Shown here piece after piece: positions 1 to 10,343 of a stretch of DNA of 64,000 bases. The notes beneath the pieces were generated by a model. That model did not search any database and was not told the origin of the DNA. It saw nothing but the letters and a program-made list of their open reading frames with translations. The first letter of the stretch is position 1; the number at the start of each line of letters is the position of its first letter. Both the position numbers and the translations under genes were made by a program. This DNA is from Sternotherus odoratus (lineage: Eukaryota; Chordata; Testudines; Kinosternidae), in assembly GCA_032164245.1 (NCBI GenBank), contig JAVMKO010000017.1:19630756-19694755 (forward strand), given 5' to 3'.

Positions 1-1489
1 AACAATTGAGAAAGAGGCTCTTTTTTTAGAACACATGGAATTGCAGTTTAATACTTGCCTCTCAGGATTGGAAGCAGATCTTCACTCTAGTCTACATCAT
101 AAACAATTCCTACTGTTTTAGGGGAAGAAATACACAGATCCTTTTGAACTAAAAGCTAGAAGAGAAAAGGAAAGCTTTTAGACTAGAGATCCTAAATCTC
201 TAAGACTTTTAAATGGCAAAAGAAAAAGTTCTATAACAAAATAGTTCAGATCTTAGCTGGTAAATTTTCATTGAACTTTCAACCCATGGTTTGTTTAAAA
301 TTTTTAAAAGAAAATGTCTATTTACCTCTATTTACCTTTTTAAAACTTGTCAACAAGGTGCCACTTCTGTTAGAGTGAAGGATTTAATCTTGCATGGTGT
401 GCACAAGTAGTTGATGCTGCCTCCAGCATGTGGTATAGTGAGGTCAGGACATGGGGAGCATAATGCTATTTTTGACACAGGGTGGGATGCAGTGTTGTCG
501 CCTTTGATATGTGACATAGCACAGTGCTGTCTGTCTCTCCCAAAACTAACTCTCTCTTCTAGGCTACTTATATGCAGGGAACACCTTACCTGAAGTGATT
601 CATAAGCCCAAACCTTTTCCTCCTACATATTATTCCTCAAGACTCACTCTCCGACAGTACTTAATAAATCAGTTGATTAATGATGACTTTGGGAGTAGAT
701 TAAGATAGTTGACACTTATTTTAAATCATTTTAAATGTCTGTGTGTATGTGTATATAAAATTGTACATTTGACAGTATTCTTTCACCATTGTATGTCACT
801 TTTCTTTTACAGCTGCAAGCTCTTTGGGGCAAGACTGTTAATTATTTGCATTATTATAGTATTTAGGAGCCCCTGTCATGTACCAGGACTCTGCTTAGCC
901 ACATTATTTCAGATTTATTCCAATTAACACCCATTAGATTTAAAAGTAGACGTTTAGCTTGTAACACAATTGCATTTGGTAAGAAAAAAATAACTTTGCA
1001 GTTAAATTCTGCCCAAAATATATGGGTATAAGAGCATTCCCAGAGCACATGGATTAAGTTTGCACCTGCTGAATCTGTGTCAACATTTGTCTGACTAGTT
1101 GTACCTGTTTTGAACAGTTGGAGAGAGACAATGCATCCTCCATATGACTTTCTGTTGGATTAATCGTAAATAGACGTTCAAGGAACAGTTCAGTGCACTG
1201 GCTAAAATGTGTTTCCATTGGTTAGCAGAGAATAATTGCCCTAGTCCCTCCTCCAAATTCTTTTAGGGAATCGGTGTTTAATTAAAATTTGCTGGTCAAA
1301 TGTGCATATAGTGTTGCTATAAATCTTGGCAGTGTGGGAAATATTTGGAGAAATTAAAGCAGTTCAGGTGAATCAGGGATAGTGCCAGCATTAGGGCCAA
1401 ATAGCTGGGATCTGGCAAGTTTAAGTTTGTTACACTTCTGAGTCATCTCCAGGGGACGGCATAATAAGGTTATCACCTTGGGAATGGCC
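1..1489. other. AT-rich upstream DNA with no recognised gene
   Basis: No ORF with recognisable protein, no RNA gene and no repeat I can name. In mammals CRK lies upstream of MYO1C, but nothing here can be tied to a CRK 3' UTR. Confidence 0.5.
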
Positions 1490-1908
1490 TTGTGTTTCTG
1501 TTATCTCATGTGTATGTGTCTGAGAACAGTTTCTCAGCTGTATGAGTTGTTTACCCCGTCTGTGTGAGAACCAGTGCGTGTGAAACTAAATAGGTAAACT
1601 GAGGCAGGACAGCGTATAATCAACAAGTGCTGAACAGCATGTAATCAAACAATCCTGCTTGCTATTCATGAGATATGTTTATGTATGAGATGTAAATGAG
1701 CATGAGTATTTCTGTGCTGAGACCCCCTTGTGTGTTGGGCTTCTTTCCTGGGCATCACTTGGATGTGCCAGGTCCCTCATCAGTGACAGCCTGCAGCTGG
1801 GGCCCCCAGGCGTTGTGATGTCACTACCTTCAATAAACTCGCCACTTTCCATCTAGCCACTGTGTGTGAACCTCCTCTCTATGGGATTTGGAAAGTACCC
1901 TGCAACAC
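1490..1908 (+). repeat. Possible solo LTR of an old endogenous retroelement
   Basis: A segment with a polyadenylation-type signal (CAATAAACTCGCC near 1830), followed by a GT-rich stretch and a terminus rich in CA. This is the arrangement of an LTR R-U5 region. No internal viral genes are present and no clear target duplication was found. Limits are approximate. Confidence 0.3.
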
Positions 1909-1940
1909 AGGCCTCAACTGGAATATTCAGTCCTTGGTCC

Positions 1941-2090
1941 CACATTTCAGGAATGATCTGGACAAATTGGAAAAAGTCCAGAGAAGAACAAAAATCATTA
2001 AAGGTCTAGAAATTTGAAAAAATTGGGTTTGTTTCGTCTGGAGAAGAAAGGATTGAGATGGGACTTTAATAGAATTGTGGCAGTAGGTCA
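1941..2090 (+). repeat. CR1 LINE fragment
   Basis: Encodes a degraded version of the CR1 ORF2 C-terminal region (LDKLEKVQRRTKIIKGLE with stops after it). Cut off at 2092 by a hAT terminus. Confidence 0.75.
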
Positions 2091-2091
2091 T

Positions 2092-2403
2092 CAGTAGGGC
2101 CCTATCAAATTCATGGTCTTTTACCCTATACTATACAGATTTCCCTTGGGGAGACCAGCGTTTCTCAAATTGCGGGTCCTGACCAAAAGGGGAGTTGCAA
2201 GAGAGGTCACAAGGTTATTTTAGGGTGGGGGGGAGGGGTCTGCAGTATCGCTACCCTTACTGTCTTCTGTGCTGCCTTCAGAGCTGGGCGGCCGGACCGT
2301 GGCAGCTGGTGACCGAGGGCCCAGTAAGGGTGGCAGCCCCAGACCATGCCACCTACTCCTCAGAGCTGGGCTCCGGCAGCAGCCGGGTCTCAGGCGGGCA
2401 GTA
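2092..2403 (+). mobile_element. hAT-type non-autonomous element, left part, abutting the promoter
   Basis: Starts with CAGTAGGGCCCTATCAAATT, a hAT-like terminus, and continues with the body of a turtle element I recognise (TTTCTCAAATTGCGGGTCC, then GAGCTGGGCGGCCGGA and TAAGGGTGGCAG). The right terminus is missing; the sequence passes into the CpG-rich region. Part of the apparent CpG island is therefore transposon-derived. Confidence 0.7.
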
Positions 2404-2589
2404 ACGCGAGTCTCTTTCCTCGTGGCTCCTGACTCCGGCCGCGTAACATCCCGAAGCGCCAGTCGCGGTGCTTGAGGCGAGGGTCGGGGGCGCCGGCCCG
2501 ACTCGGGGCTGCGCTGTGCGGGAGGCGGGCGGGCTCCACAGGGCCCCCTGAGTTGGGGCTGCCCGCACTTCCGGGCCGAGAGCCGGGCA

Positions 2590-2751
2590 GCGCCTGAGGG
2601 CGGGGTGAGGGCAGCGGCTTCAGCGCGCTCTCCCCGCATGCTCGGGAACGAGGCGGGCGCAGGCTCGGACGGGGCGCTGGCGGCCGTGACACGCTCTGCG
2701 AGACCCTCCGCTCCGGGCGCCTGATTCCCGCGCGGCGGGCCCGACCCACAG
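2590..2751 (+). other. MYO1C: Probable non-coding exon 1 of MYO1C (start not determined)
   Basis: A GC-rich segment ends at CCCACAG followed by GTGAGA at 2752, a strong donor. Spliced to exon 2 (phase 0 at 35734) the upstream frame reads back to a TGA at 2722-2724 with no ATG in between, so this exon would be 5' UTR and translation would begin in exon 2. The left edge is arbitrary because the transcription start cannot be read from sequence. Assignment to MYO1C is by inference: it is the only GC-rich promoter-like region upstream and on the right strand. It could instead be a promoter of another transcript. Confidence 0.5.
2638..2724 (+). other. Upstream ORF (28 codons) in probable exon 1
   Basis: ATG at 2638 opens a 28-codon frame closed by TGA at 2722. 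It is in the same frame as the main MYO1C ORF after splicing, so its stop defines where the main frame closes upstream. If the mRNA starts before 2638 it would act as a uORF. No coding conservation can be judged here. Confidence 0.35.
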
Positions 2752-3777
2752 GTGAGACGCGGGGAGTTCTGCGCGCCCGGCCGGGGGGCGCGGGCTGAGG
2801 GGGGCCGCGCCTCGTACAGGCCCCAGCGCGCGGGATCCTGCCCGGGGAGGCGCCCGGGTCCTCGGGGGACCCAGCGACCGAGTTTCACTCTCTGCATTGT
2901 AAGGCGAGAGATTGCGCGGGGTTGCGTGTGTAACTCGTACATCGAGCGAGTCCCCGTGTGTGTAACACACTCCCCGTCCCCCCAAGAGGAGGGGGGGGGG
3001 TCCTACTGTCTGAGCCTCACGGAGCCCGCTGTGAGAAGAAACCAGCCAGTCTGTCCCCTTCGACACTTACACCAACATCACTCACGAACAAGTGCGTGTG
3101 TGTTGACCTGATTCTTCCCAGGTTGTGTACACTGTGTTCTTGGATTGAGTGGTGTGTCGCTTTAAAAATAGGGGCCCTGGGAACAGACGTGAAAGCTCAG
3201 AGTGAACTTCTGTAGATGAAAGATACTGTTCCTCTGACCATTCAACTCTCAGTGGCAGGGAGCTGAATGCAAAGGACACAATTCCCACTCTACCATTTCC
3301 TAAACGGAGAATGCTTTGGTTAATTCTTTCAAACTCCAGAGTAGAATTTAAAAAACCAAACAAACCTCAGTAGAGATCATGGTATGTTCCTCAGGTAATC
3401 AGCAAAAAATGTCACTCCAAAATGTTGCAAAGTGCATTATTATTCCGTTAATATTGTAACACCCTAAATTGTTTTAATTCAATCGAAGTGAAGTCCCCAA
3501 GAATACCTGTTCTTTAGGAGAATGGTGTGAGATTTATCACATTAATAAAATCATATAGTGCAATGATTAAGAGAAGGGTGTGGCTGAGTACAGAAGAAAG
3601 AAAATGATTATGCATTTGCTGTAACAAAGGTGGTAAGGGCCTGTAATTTTAACAGCTTTGTTTTATTCATTATTATCTAATTTACCTATATATCTCTATT
3701 TTAGGTACTTCAATGGTACTTAGATACTCCCATGTGTGCCTTGGTGACAAAATGCTCTTTTCTTAAACTATGTTGGA

Positions 3778-3925
3778 ATAATAATAATTTGCTCTTATTT
3801 AGCACTTTGCATACACAGATAACAAAGGATCATTGGTATCATTAGCCCTATTTTATAGATGGGGAAACTGAGGCACACCGTGTTCAATATTTACACAACA
3901 GGTTAGTGTCAGAGCTGTTTGAGAC
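3778..3925 (+). repeat. MIR SINE remnant
   Basis: Carries the MIR core, including TTTATAGATGGGGAAACTG followed by AGGCAC and a downstream CAGAGCTG. MIRs are ancient amniote tRNA-derived SINEs. Confidence 0.8.
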
Positions 3926-3980
3926 TATGCAGAATTACTGTTTGTGTACAGTAATTTGGGATTGGGCATTCTTCACAATG

Positions 3981-4027
3981 CATCAGAGAGGTAGCCGTCT
4001 TTAAGGTGCCACAGGACTCTTTGTCAC
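3981..4027. repeat. R1 repeat, 47-bp fold-back remnant with 12-bp target duplication
   Basis: CATCAGAGAGGTAGCCGT (R1 head) is joined directly to CTTTAAGGTGCCACAGGACT (R1 in reverse orientation). The direct repeat TTCTTCACAATG flanks it exactly (3969-3980 and 4028-4039). Confidence 0.8.
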
Positions 4028-4039
4028 TTCTTCACAATG

Positions 4040-6217
4040 TAGTGTATCTGGTAGTTTGCATGCTATACCAAACCAGGACCTGTAGACTGAAGTCAAGCAA
4101 AGTGTCTTTCTCTACGTTTGTTGCATTGTCCCCTATCTGGTTATTCTTTTATTTAAACCCTGTCCACACTATGGTTTTTAACTGTTTGCAACCAATCAGT
4201 GACATGGTAGGCTCTAAGCATGATCTGTGTTCAGTCACAAACGTAGTATCATGATAGTAACTGTGGCAGCTAACCTTGTCTCACCCTTTACAGTGGTCTA
4301 GGTTTGTATGCAATTGTCTGTGTATGTTGGGACCACACTCATTGTGCCACAGTAACTGAATTGATTGATCCTCCCGGCTCTGTCTGCTGTGGGCCATTCC
4401 GGAATGTATTGGCTATGTCCTCTGGGCACTCTTTCCTTTGTTGAGGCAGTGTGGGATAGCTGCCCAGATTTTCTAGAATGTACTGACACAGACATGCTGA
4501 GACAGCAATGTTAGGTGTTAATATGAAAACACTGACAAAGTTTGTGTTATGACAGAAGCTACTGGTGGACAGAACTCCAGCAGTTTTTGTTGTAATTGTA
4601 TCATGTATATCATGTTCAGGTGGAAAAAAAAAAAAAAAAGCCTCTATATTCTTCCAAAGCTGCCTCATTTCTCCAAAGCTGCCTCCATTATTTCAGGGGC
4701 ATTAGTTATCTTGGTCACTCAGGTCAATAACACTTGCTCTATTGCAGTTTATACAGTCCATACACTTTGGCTCATTGTGGTCTTCCCCATACCAAAATCA
4801 TCTGCCAGCGAGTGCTGGTCTCTAGAGTGCTAGGGAACACTTTCACCAAGGACAGCTGTCATAGGTAGCTGCGAGACAGCTGCTTATTTCACACACCCAT
4901 TCATAAAGTGCACTTGGCAATTGACAAGTGTTCCAGCCAGTTACTATCTGTTTGGATTTCACAACACTGGCCCACTATCAGATAGAGCTCAGTCTGGCTC
5001 ATTTTCTGCCCTCCCTGTAGTTCAATTCAGCAATGTCTGAACACAAACTTCAGTACTTGCGTCTGCTTTCCTGTCAGGAGGCACCTTGGGATGCAGCTGG
5101 GGTGCTGCTTTCTGCCCTTCTTGGCTTCTAGACTCTAAAATCACGGATGTGGAAAAAGCAGCAGCTTGCGATGACTGGAAGCCCTCCATGATACCAGATA
5201 GACACTGACTTCTGTGGCAAAGGAATTATGGTTTTTTTCTAAGAAATCCCCTAATCTTAGGCAGAAAGTGGAGGTTGTCTGGAAAAAAAGCCCTGCATTT
5301 TTTTGGCGCAGCTGCTGACTTCCCCTCTGTCTGGTGGGTGCTCAACCCCTATGTCCTTGGCCCCACTCCTGCCCTCCTCTCACCCCCATTCTACCTCTTC
5401 CCCAAAGTTCCCACCACAGTCCTGTCCCCTCCCTGCCCCATTCCACTAGTTCCCCCCAAGTCCCTGCCCCTGCCCTGCATCTTCTCCGCTTCCTCCCCTG
5501 AGCACGCTAAGTCTCCACTCCTCCATCTCCCTCTTGGAATGTCCTAAGCACCATCAATCCGGAGGGGACTGGAGCTTGGCTGCTGGTGGGACCTGCTAAT
5601 TTTTCCCCAGGGGTGTTCCAGCCCCAGAGCACTCAGTCAGCACCTATGGTTTTTGGCATGGACAACTGCTGCGGAAACATTGCAAAAGATTTTCCTAGGA
5701 AGACAGACAAAATGCTAGGAGTGAACACACAAACACAATTATGATAGCAGACAACCTGCTGTTTGGACACGTGCTGAATATTGTAAATTACTGGTGATTA
5801 GAGAGACCTCTGATTGATTGGTTATAAAGTTATTTCAGCCACAGCGTGAATGAAACCTTTCTGTCACTTCATTTAGCAACAGTATTCTTTTCTCTAGCCC
5901 AAGGCTTGACCCTTATAAAGGGCAACACTGGGTATAAATCTGTTGTTTTATGATAATCTGTCTTCGTAACAGCTGAACAGCCTCTGGAGAGATGTTTTGA
6001 ATTCAGGAAGGCCTTTGTTTCACAAATATTGAGTTGCTTTGACTTTTATGGAGCTATCACACTTTGCACTAGCGAAGATCTGCCCCTAAGTGTATTTGGC
6101 CATTTAGGTAAAAAGAGTGGAGTTATCTAAAGAAACATAACATAGCTTGAAAGCCTCAGGTCTCCCAACGCTTTACCTGACTTTAAAATTCAGTTGTATT
6201 CTTTTTCTATTACCTAA
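4040..6217. other. Intron sequence without recognised gene
   Basis: Includes a poly-A run near 4624-4639 and a C-rich low-complexity tract (about 5330-5545), probably an unrecognised repeat interior. No RNA gene or protein recognised. Confidence 0.5.
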
Positions 6218-6564
6218 GGGTATGTCTATACTACCCGCTGAATTGGCAGGCAGTGATTGACCCAGCGGGGGTTGATTGATCATGTCTAGTCTAGATGCGA
6301 TAAACTGATTCCCGAGCGTTCTCCAGTGTGGGTCCCCGAGCGCTCTCCCGTCGACTCCGGTACTCCACCAGGGCGAGAGTGTGAGTAGCTGTGCAGAACG
6401 TACAATACAAGATTTATTAATAACTGTTAGCAAGTTTTAAAAATCCCAGTTCATTACACTGCACAGAGAAATATTTCAAAATGCTAGAGTAGTTATTCAC
6501 GTAGCTGAAGCTGTGTAACTTAGATCAGTTTCCCCCCACCACCATCCCTAGTGTAGACCAGGCC
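6218..6564. mobile_element. Harbinger-like MITE with TAA target duplication
   Basis: Left end GGGTATGTCTATACTA and right end reading inward GGCCTGGTCTACACTAG are imperfect inverted repeats. TAA flanks both sides (6215-6217 and 6565-6567). The interior contains about 90 bp that is also found inverted at 6874-6962. Confidence 0.7.
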
Positions 6565-6962
6565 TAAGATTCCAACAGCTGTCTTTGGAGTTATCATGAC
6601 CACCTTCTCTTTAACTTAAACGTGACATTTCTGTCAAAGAAGGAAGTGTATGTACTAACACGTTTCAACACCAGAGTGCCAGACAGAAAAGTATGAAAAT
6701 TCAGGTGTTTGACCTATACTAGTCATTGTCATTCAAAGTTTAAAAATTTAGATAAATCCATTTCCTATAGCATATAATAGGGAGACTCTGGTCTGTTTAA
6801 CCTTCTAAGAAGTTAAATTCAACTGAAATAGAATAGCTGCAAACCACAGAAATAGGGGAAAATTATCTTCCATTTTTAAGTATTTCTCTGTGCAGTGCAA
6901 TGAGCTGGGATTTTAAAAACTTGCTAACAGTTATTAATAAATCTTGTACATTCTGCACAGTC
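6391..6962. repeat. Inverted pair of ~90-bp arms (6391-6485 and 6874-6962)
   Basis: The right arm read in reverse matches the left arm almost base for base through TTATTAATAACTGTTAGCAA and CACTGCACAGAGAAATA, apart from a five-base indel and a few substitutions. The spacer is about 390 bp. The left arm sits inside the MITE at 6218-6564. Confidence 0.85.
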
Positions 6963-8599
6963 AGTGTTTACTCAGGGAAATAACTTTCAACAGCCAGATG
7001 TGTGTGTTAATTTTCATAACTAAAATGTGCAATTTCATAAATTAGAGTACCATTCTATAATCAACTTTCTGTTTACAATAATAGTAACTGAGATATATTT
7101 AAAACACTGAACAATGGGGCATCATAAGCTATATTTCTGCAGTTGAAGTTTCTAGTTGTAGCAATTGTTGCTGTGAGCAACAATGCAGTTTAAAAAAATA
7201 AAGGATTATTGTACAGTCACAGGTTTAAAGTTTATTAGAGAATTTCCATAGAATCCTATAAATTAGAGACCACAAACCCTTGTTCTGTCTGCTGGCTCCA
7301 GTCTTCAAGAGCAGGTTGTCTTCTGTTACAGGCACCTTGTAAACAATTCAGAATTACTGCTTCTTTGTTCTGGGAGGGGAAGAAATGCAGATCCTCTTGC
7401 CAGAAGTTGTCTCTCTTGCTTGGTGGCAATGCAGACCAGTCTTTTGTTTTATTTTCTACAAGTGGTGAAGGTTAACAGAGAGTGGTTTATTGTTTTTTTT
7501 CTGCTTAACTGTTTCTTTGTTATTTTGTGTTAGCACAATATTTTCTCTTTAGAGACCACATGTGGTTCACCCTTGCACCCATTGTGTTTATCAAGGTCAT
7601 CATAATAATCAGCATGTATACAACAGATACTTTTCAATGCACAATACAAATGTTGCCCAGTGAATGCAACCCCTTTGAGGTAGGAGATTCAGAATAATAG
7701 GGCAACTGAAAACATTTAGAAATCTGTAACAGAAAGTCACTTTTATAATCTGTCTCACCTTCAATTTAAACATTGTCATGCTCAAAGTGCATATGACATT
7801 GATGAATCTGATATACCCGATGTGGAAGAAAATGTGTGCTGATAGAAAGCCAGCCTGTTAGCTACTCGTATAGTATTATGGCCCCAATTAATCAAAGCAC
7901 TTACACATGTTTAAGTCTCATTGCAGCCAGTGAGACTAAAGCAGGTGCATAAGGTTAAGCAAGTGTTTTGCTGAATTAGGCATGCTAAAGAACTGTAATG
8001 GCAATGGGAGAATGTATCAGGGTCTGTAGAACAATGTAATTCCTCCAGTTTGTCCCAGGTCTTTCACATGTTGCATTAAATTCAACAGCTACAAATTCCT
8101 CAATACTCGAACCTCCTTTACTTTTTACTTTCTTCTTACGTAGTGTGTCCAATAATCTATTCCTTTCAAAACTTCCTATAGATGGTGCCTAACTTGGGTG
8201 TTGCAATGTACTCATAATGCAAAGAAGAACTTAAAGGTGCCTCATAATAAGACAAGTCAGGATAAATATAAATACCTAACTTCCAATTTATCCCTTTTAT
8301 TTATGTATGACTTTTAACTCTTCTTTCTAGAACTGTTTGTGTTTTTTTTTCTTGCTTTAAAGAAAGTACAAATGGGTGGAGCCTGACAATATAACCAAGT
8401 GGGAATTATGTTGATGATTTTAATTCAGACCTGATGGGTAGGGCCTGGAAACAGCACCACACAGAACTCTTGACAACAGCAATAACATCTGCTTTTGATT
8501 AAACAGGTGTAATGGTATTTCAGATCACCCCTAATCTTAATTAAAGCCAAATTCTATTCTGAAAATTGCCTGTGTAGGAAAAGCTTGATCTTGTTCCAA
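6963..8599. other. Intron sequence without recognised gene
   Basis: AT-rich; no coding, RNA or repeat feature I can name. Confidence 0.5.
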
Positions 8600-9405
8600 A
8601 AAGAGATCTTGGAGGCATTGTGAATAATTCTCTGAAAACATCTGCTCAATATGCAGTATCTATTAAAAAAGCTTAACAAATTAAGCTCCATTAGAAGAGG
8701 GATAGATAATAAAACAGAATATTACAGTGCTGCTATATAAATTCATGGTACACCCACATCTTGAATGCTATGTGTGGTTCTGGTCACTCCATTGGAAAAA
8801 AAAATAGAATTGGAAAAGGTGAAGAAAAGGGCAACGAAAATTATTAAGGGAATGGAACAGCTTCCATAGGAAGAGAAATTAAAGATAGAAGGACTGTTCA
8901 GCTTAGAAAAGATATGACTGAGAGGGGATATGGTAGAGGTCTCTCAAATCATGGTGTGGAGAAAGTGAATAGGGAAGTGTTATTTACCTCTCTACATGAC
9001 ACAAGAACAAGAGATCACCTGATGAAATTGGCTGCAGCAGGTTTAAAACAAACGGAAGTATTTCATCACACATTGTAAAGTCAACTTCTTGAACTCATTG
9101 CTATGGGTTTTTGTGAAGACCAAAAGTATAACTGGGATAAAAAAAGAGTTAGATAAGTTCCTGGAGGATAGGTTGGTCCATCAGTGGCTATTAGCCAAGA
9201 TGGAGAGGGATGCAACCCCAGGCTCCAGGTGTCCCTAAACCTCTGACTGCCAGAACCTGTGACTGGATGACAGGGAATGGATCAGTCAGAATTGCCCTGC
9301 TCTTTTCATTTCCTCTGAAGTGTGTTACACTGGCCACTCCCTGGAACAGGATTCTGGCTAGATAGATCATTGGTCTGACCCAGTATGGCTAATCTTATGT
9401 TCAAC
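8600..9405 (+). repeat. CR1 LINE, degraded 3' part
   Basis: Reads through the end of CR1 ORF2 (ATGGTACACCCACATCTTGA; GAAAAGGGCAACGAAAATTA) into the CR1 3' UTR, ending at TCTGACCCAGTATGGCTAAT then CTTATGTTC. Many indels break the reading frame. Confidence 0.85.
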
Positions 9406-9423
9406 TGATTTGCTCCTTGTATA

Positions 9424-9608
9424 CAGGTGAGTCACATCTTATGCACATTTAACGATTTTGGCTTTACGTGGTCAGCAAAAAAAGGAAAAATAAAAATTTA
9501 AAATCTATCTGTAGGGCAGGCGATTTTGTCTGCCATTAAACTCAATGGGTTTTGGGTATACATGGTTTTCACTTTACGCGCTGACTGCGGAACGGAACCA
9601 CTCGCCTG
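9424..9608. mobile_element. Short MITE with TATA flanks
   Basis: Termini CAGGTGAGTC and (inverted) CAGGCGAGTG, each flanked by TATA (9420-9423, 9609-9612). The 185-bp body has no coding capacity. A TA-targeting transposon family is likely; the superfamily is not decided. Confidence 0.65.
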
Positions 9609-9660
9609 TATATTCAATCAGATTTGTTTGCTTTAATAACAAAACAGGGCTTGTCACTAA

Positions 9661-10343
9661 GGGCATTGTTACACTTACAGCTTTATAGTGATTTTGGTTA
9701 TACCTGTCCTCATATACAGCTATAGGGATAGCGTTATAGTGTGTCCACACTGAGACCCGCCAATGGTATAGCGTGGCCACATTTGTGGCACTTGCAGCGG
9801 CACAGGGAGTGGTGCATAATGGGCAGCTATCCCAGCATTCAGCTGGGTGCAACATGCTTTTCAAACAAGGGGAGTCAGGGGGAACGTGTTATGTGTATGC
9901 AGAGGGAGAGAGCAAAGGGATTTTCGTCCTCCGGAGAGCTAGTCAGCAAGCCTGCTAGTCTTCTCTATCACACAGGCTCCCTCCGTAAACATTTGCATTG
10001 CTTATCTGCCGAGTTAAGAGAGAAACTCTGAAAACGTACTTCCACATTCCTCCAGCTAAGTTCAAAACAAAGGGAAGAGACATCAATTGCCTTAAATGGC
10101 TCGGGGCATCTCCAGAGATCACTTAAAACCCTTGAAGTGTTAATACCCATTCACACTGGTGATAATACAGAGAAGTGAATACGCAATAGCTGTTAATCCT
10201 CGGGGGAAGGGAGGATTATCAGGAACGGTGGTATAACTGTGGGTTTATAGCGCTCAATGTGCCTTGCCAGTGTAGACGGGTAGGGAGTTATAGCACTCCT
10301 GGAGGCTTTTATAGCACTATAAAGTTCCAGTGTAACCAAGCCC
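9661..10343. mobile_element. Harbinger-like MITE with TAA target duplication
   Basis: Termini GGGCATTGTTACACTTACAG and (inverted) GGGCTTGGTTACACTGGAAC. TAA flanks both (9658-9660, 10344-10346). The interior segment ATCCCAGCATTCAGCTGGGT is shared with the MITE at 32934-34010. Confidence 0.85.

Larger units (their letters stand above)
2404..2960 (+). promoter_or_regulatory. GC-rich, CpG-dense promoter region, candidate MYO1C promoter
   Basis: The stretch is dense in CG dinucleotides, unlike the AT-rich flanks. It holds an ETS-type site (ACTTCCGG, 2567-2574), GC boxes (GGCGGGCGGGC near 2524-2534 and GGGCGGGG near 2599-2606) and no clear TATA box, the usual picture of a dispersed-start CpG promoter. 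A strong splice donor follows at 2752. Long open frames on both strands here are a by-product of high GC content and show no recognisable protein. Confidence 0.7.

Noticed and set aside
2220..2942. 240-codon minus-strand ORF over the GC-rich promoter
   Set aside because: Proline/arginine-rich composition of the kind GC-rich DNA gives in every frame; overlapping ORFs on both strands and no known domain.
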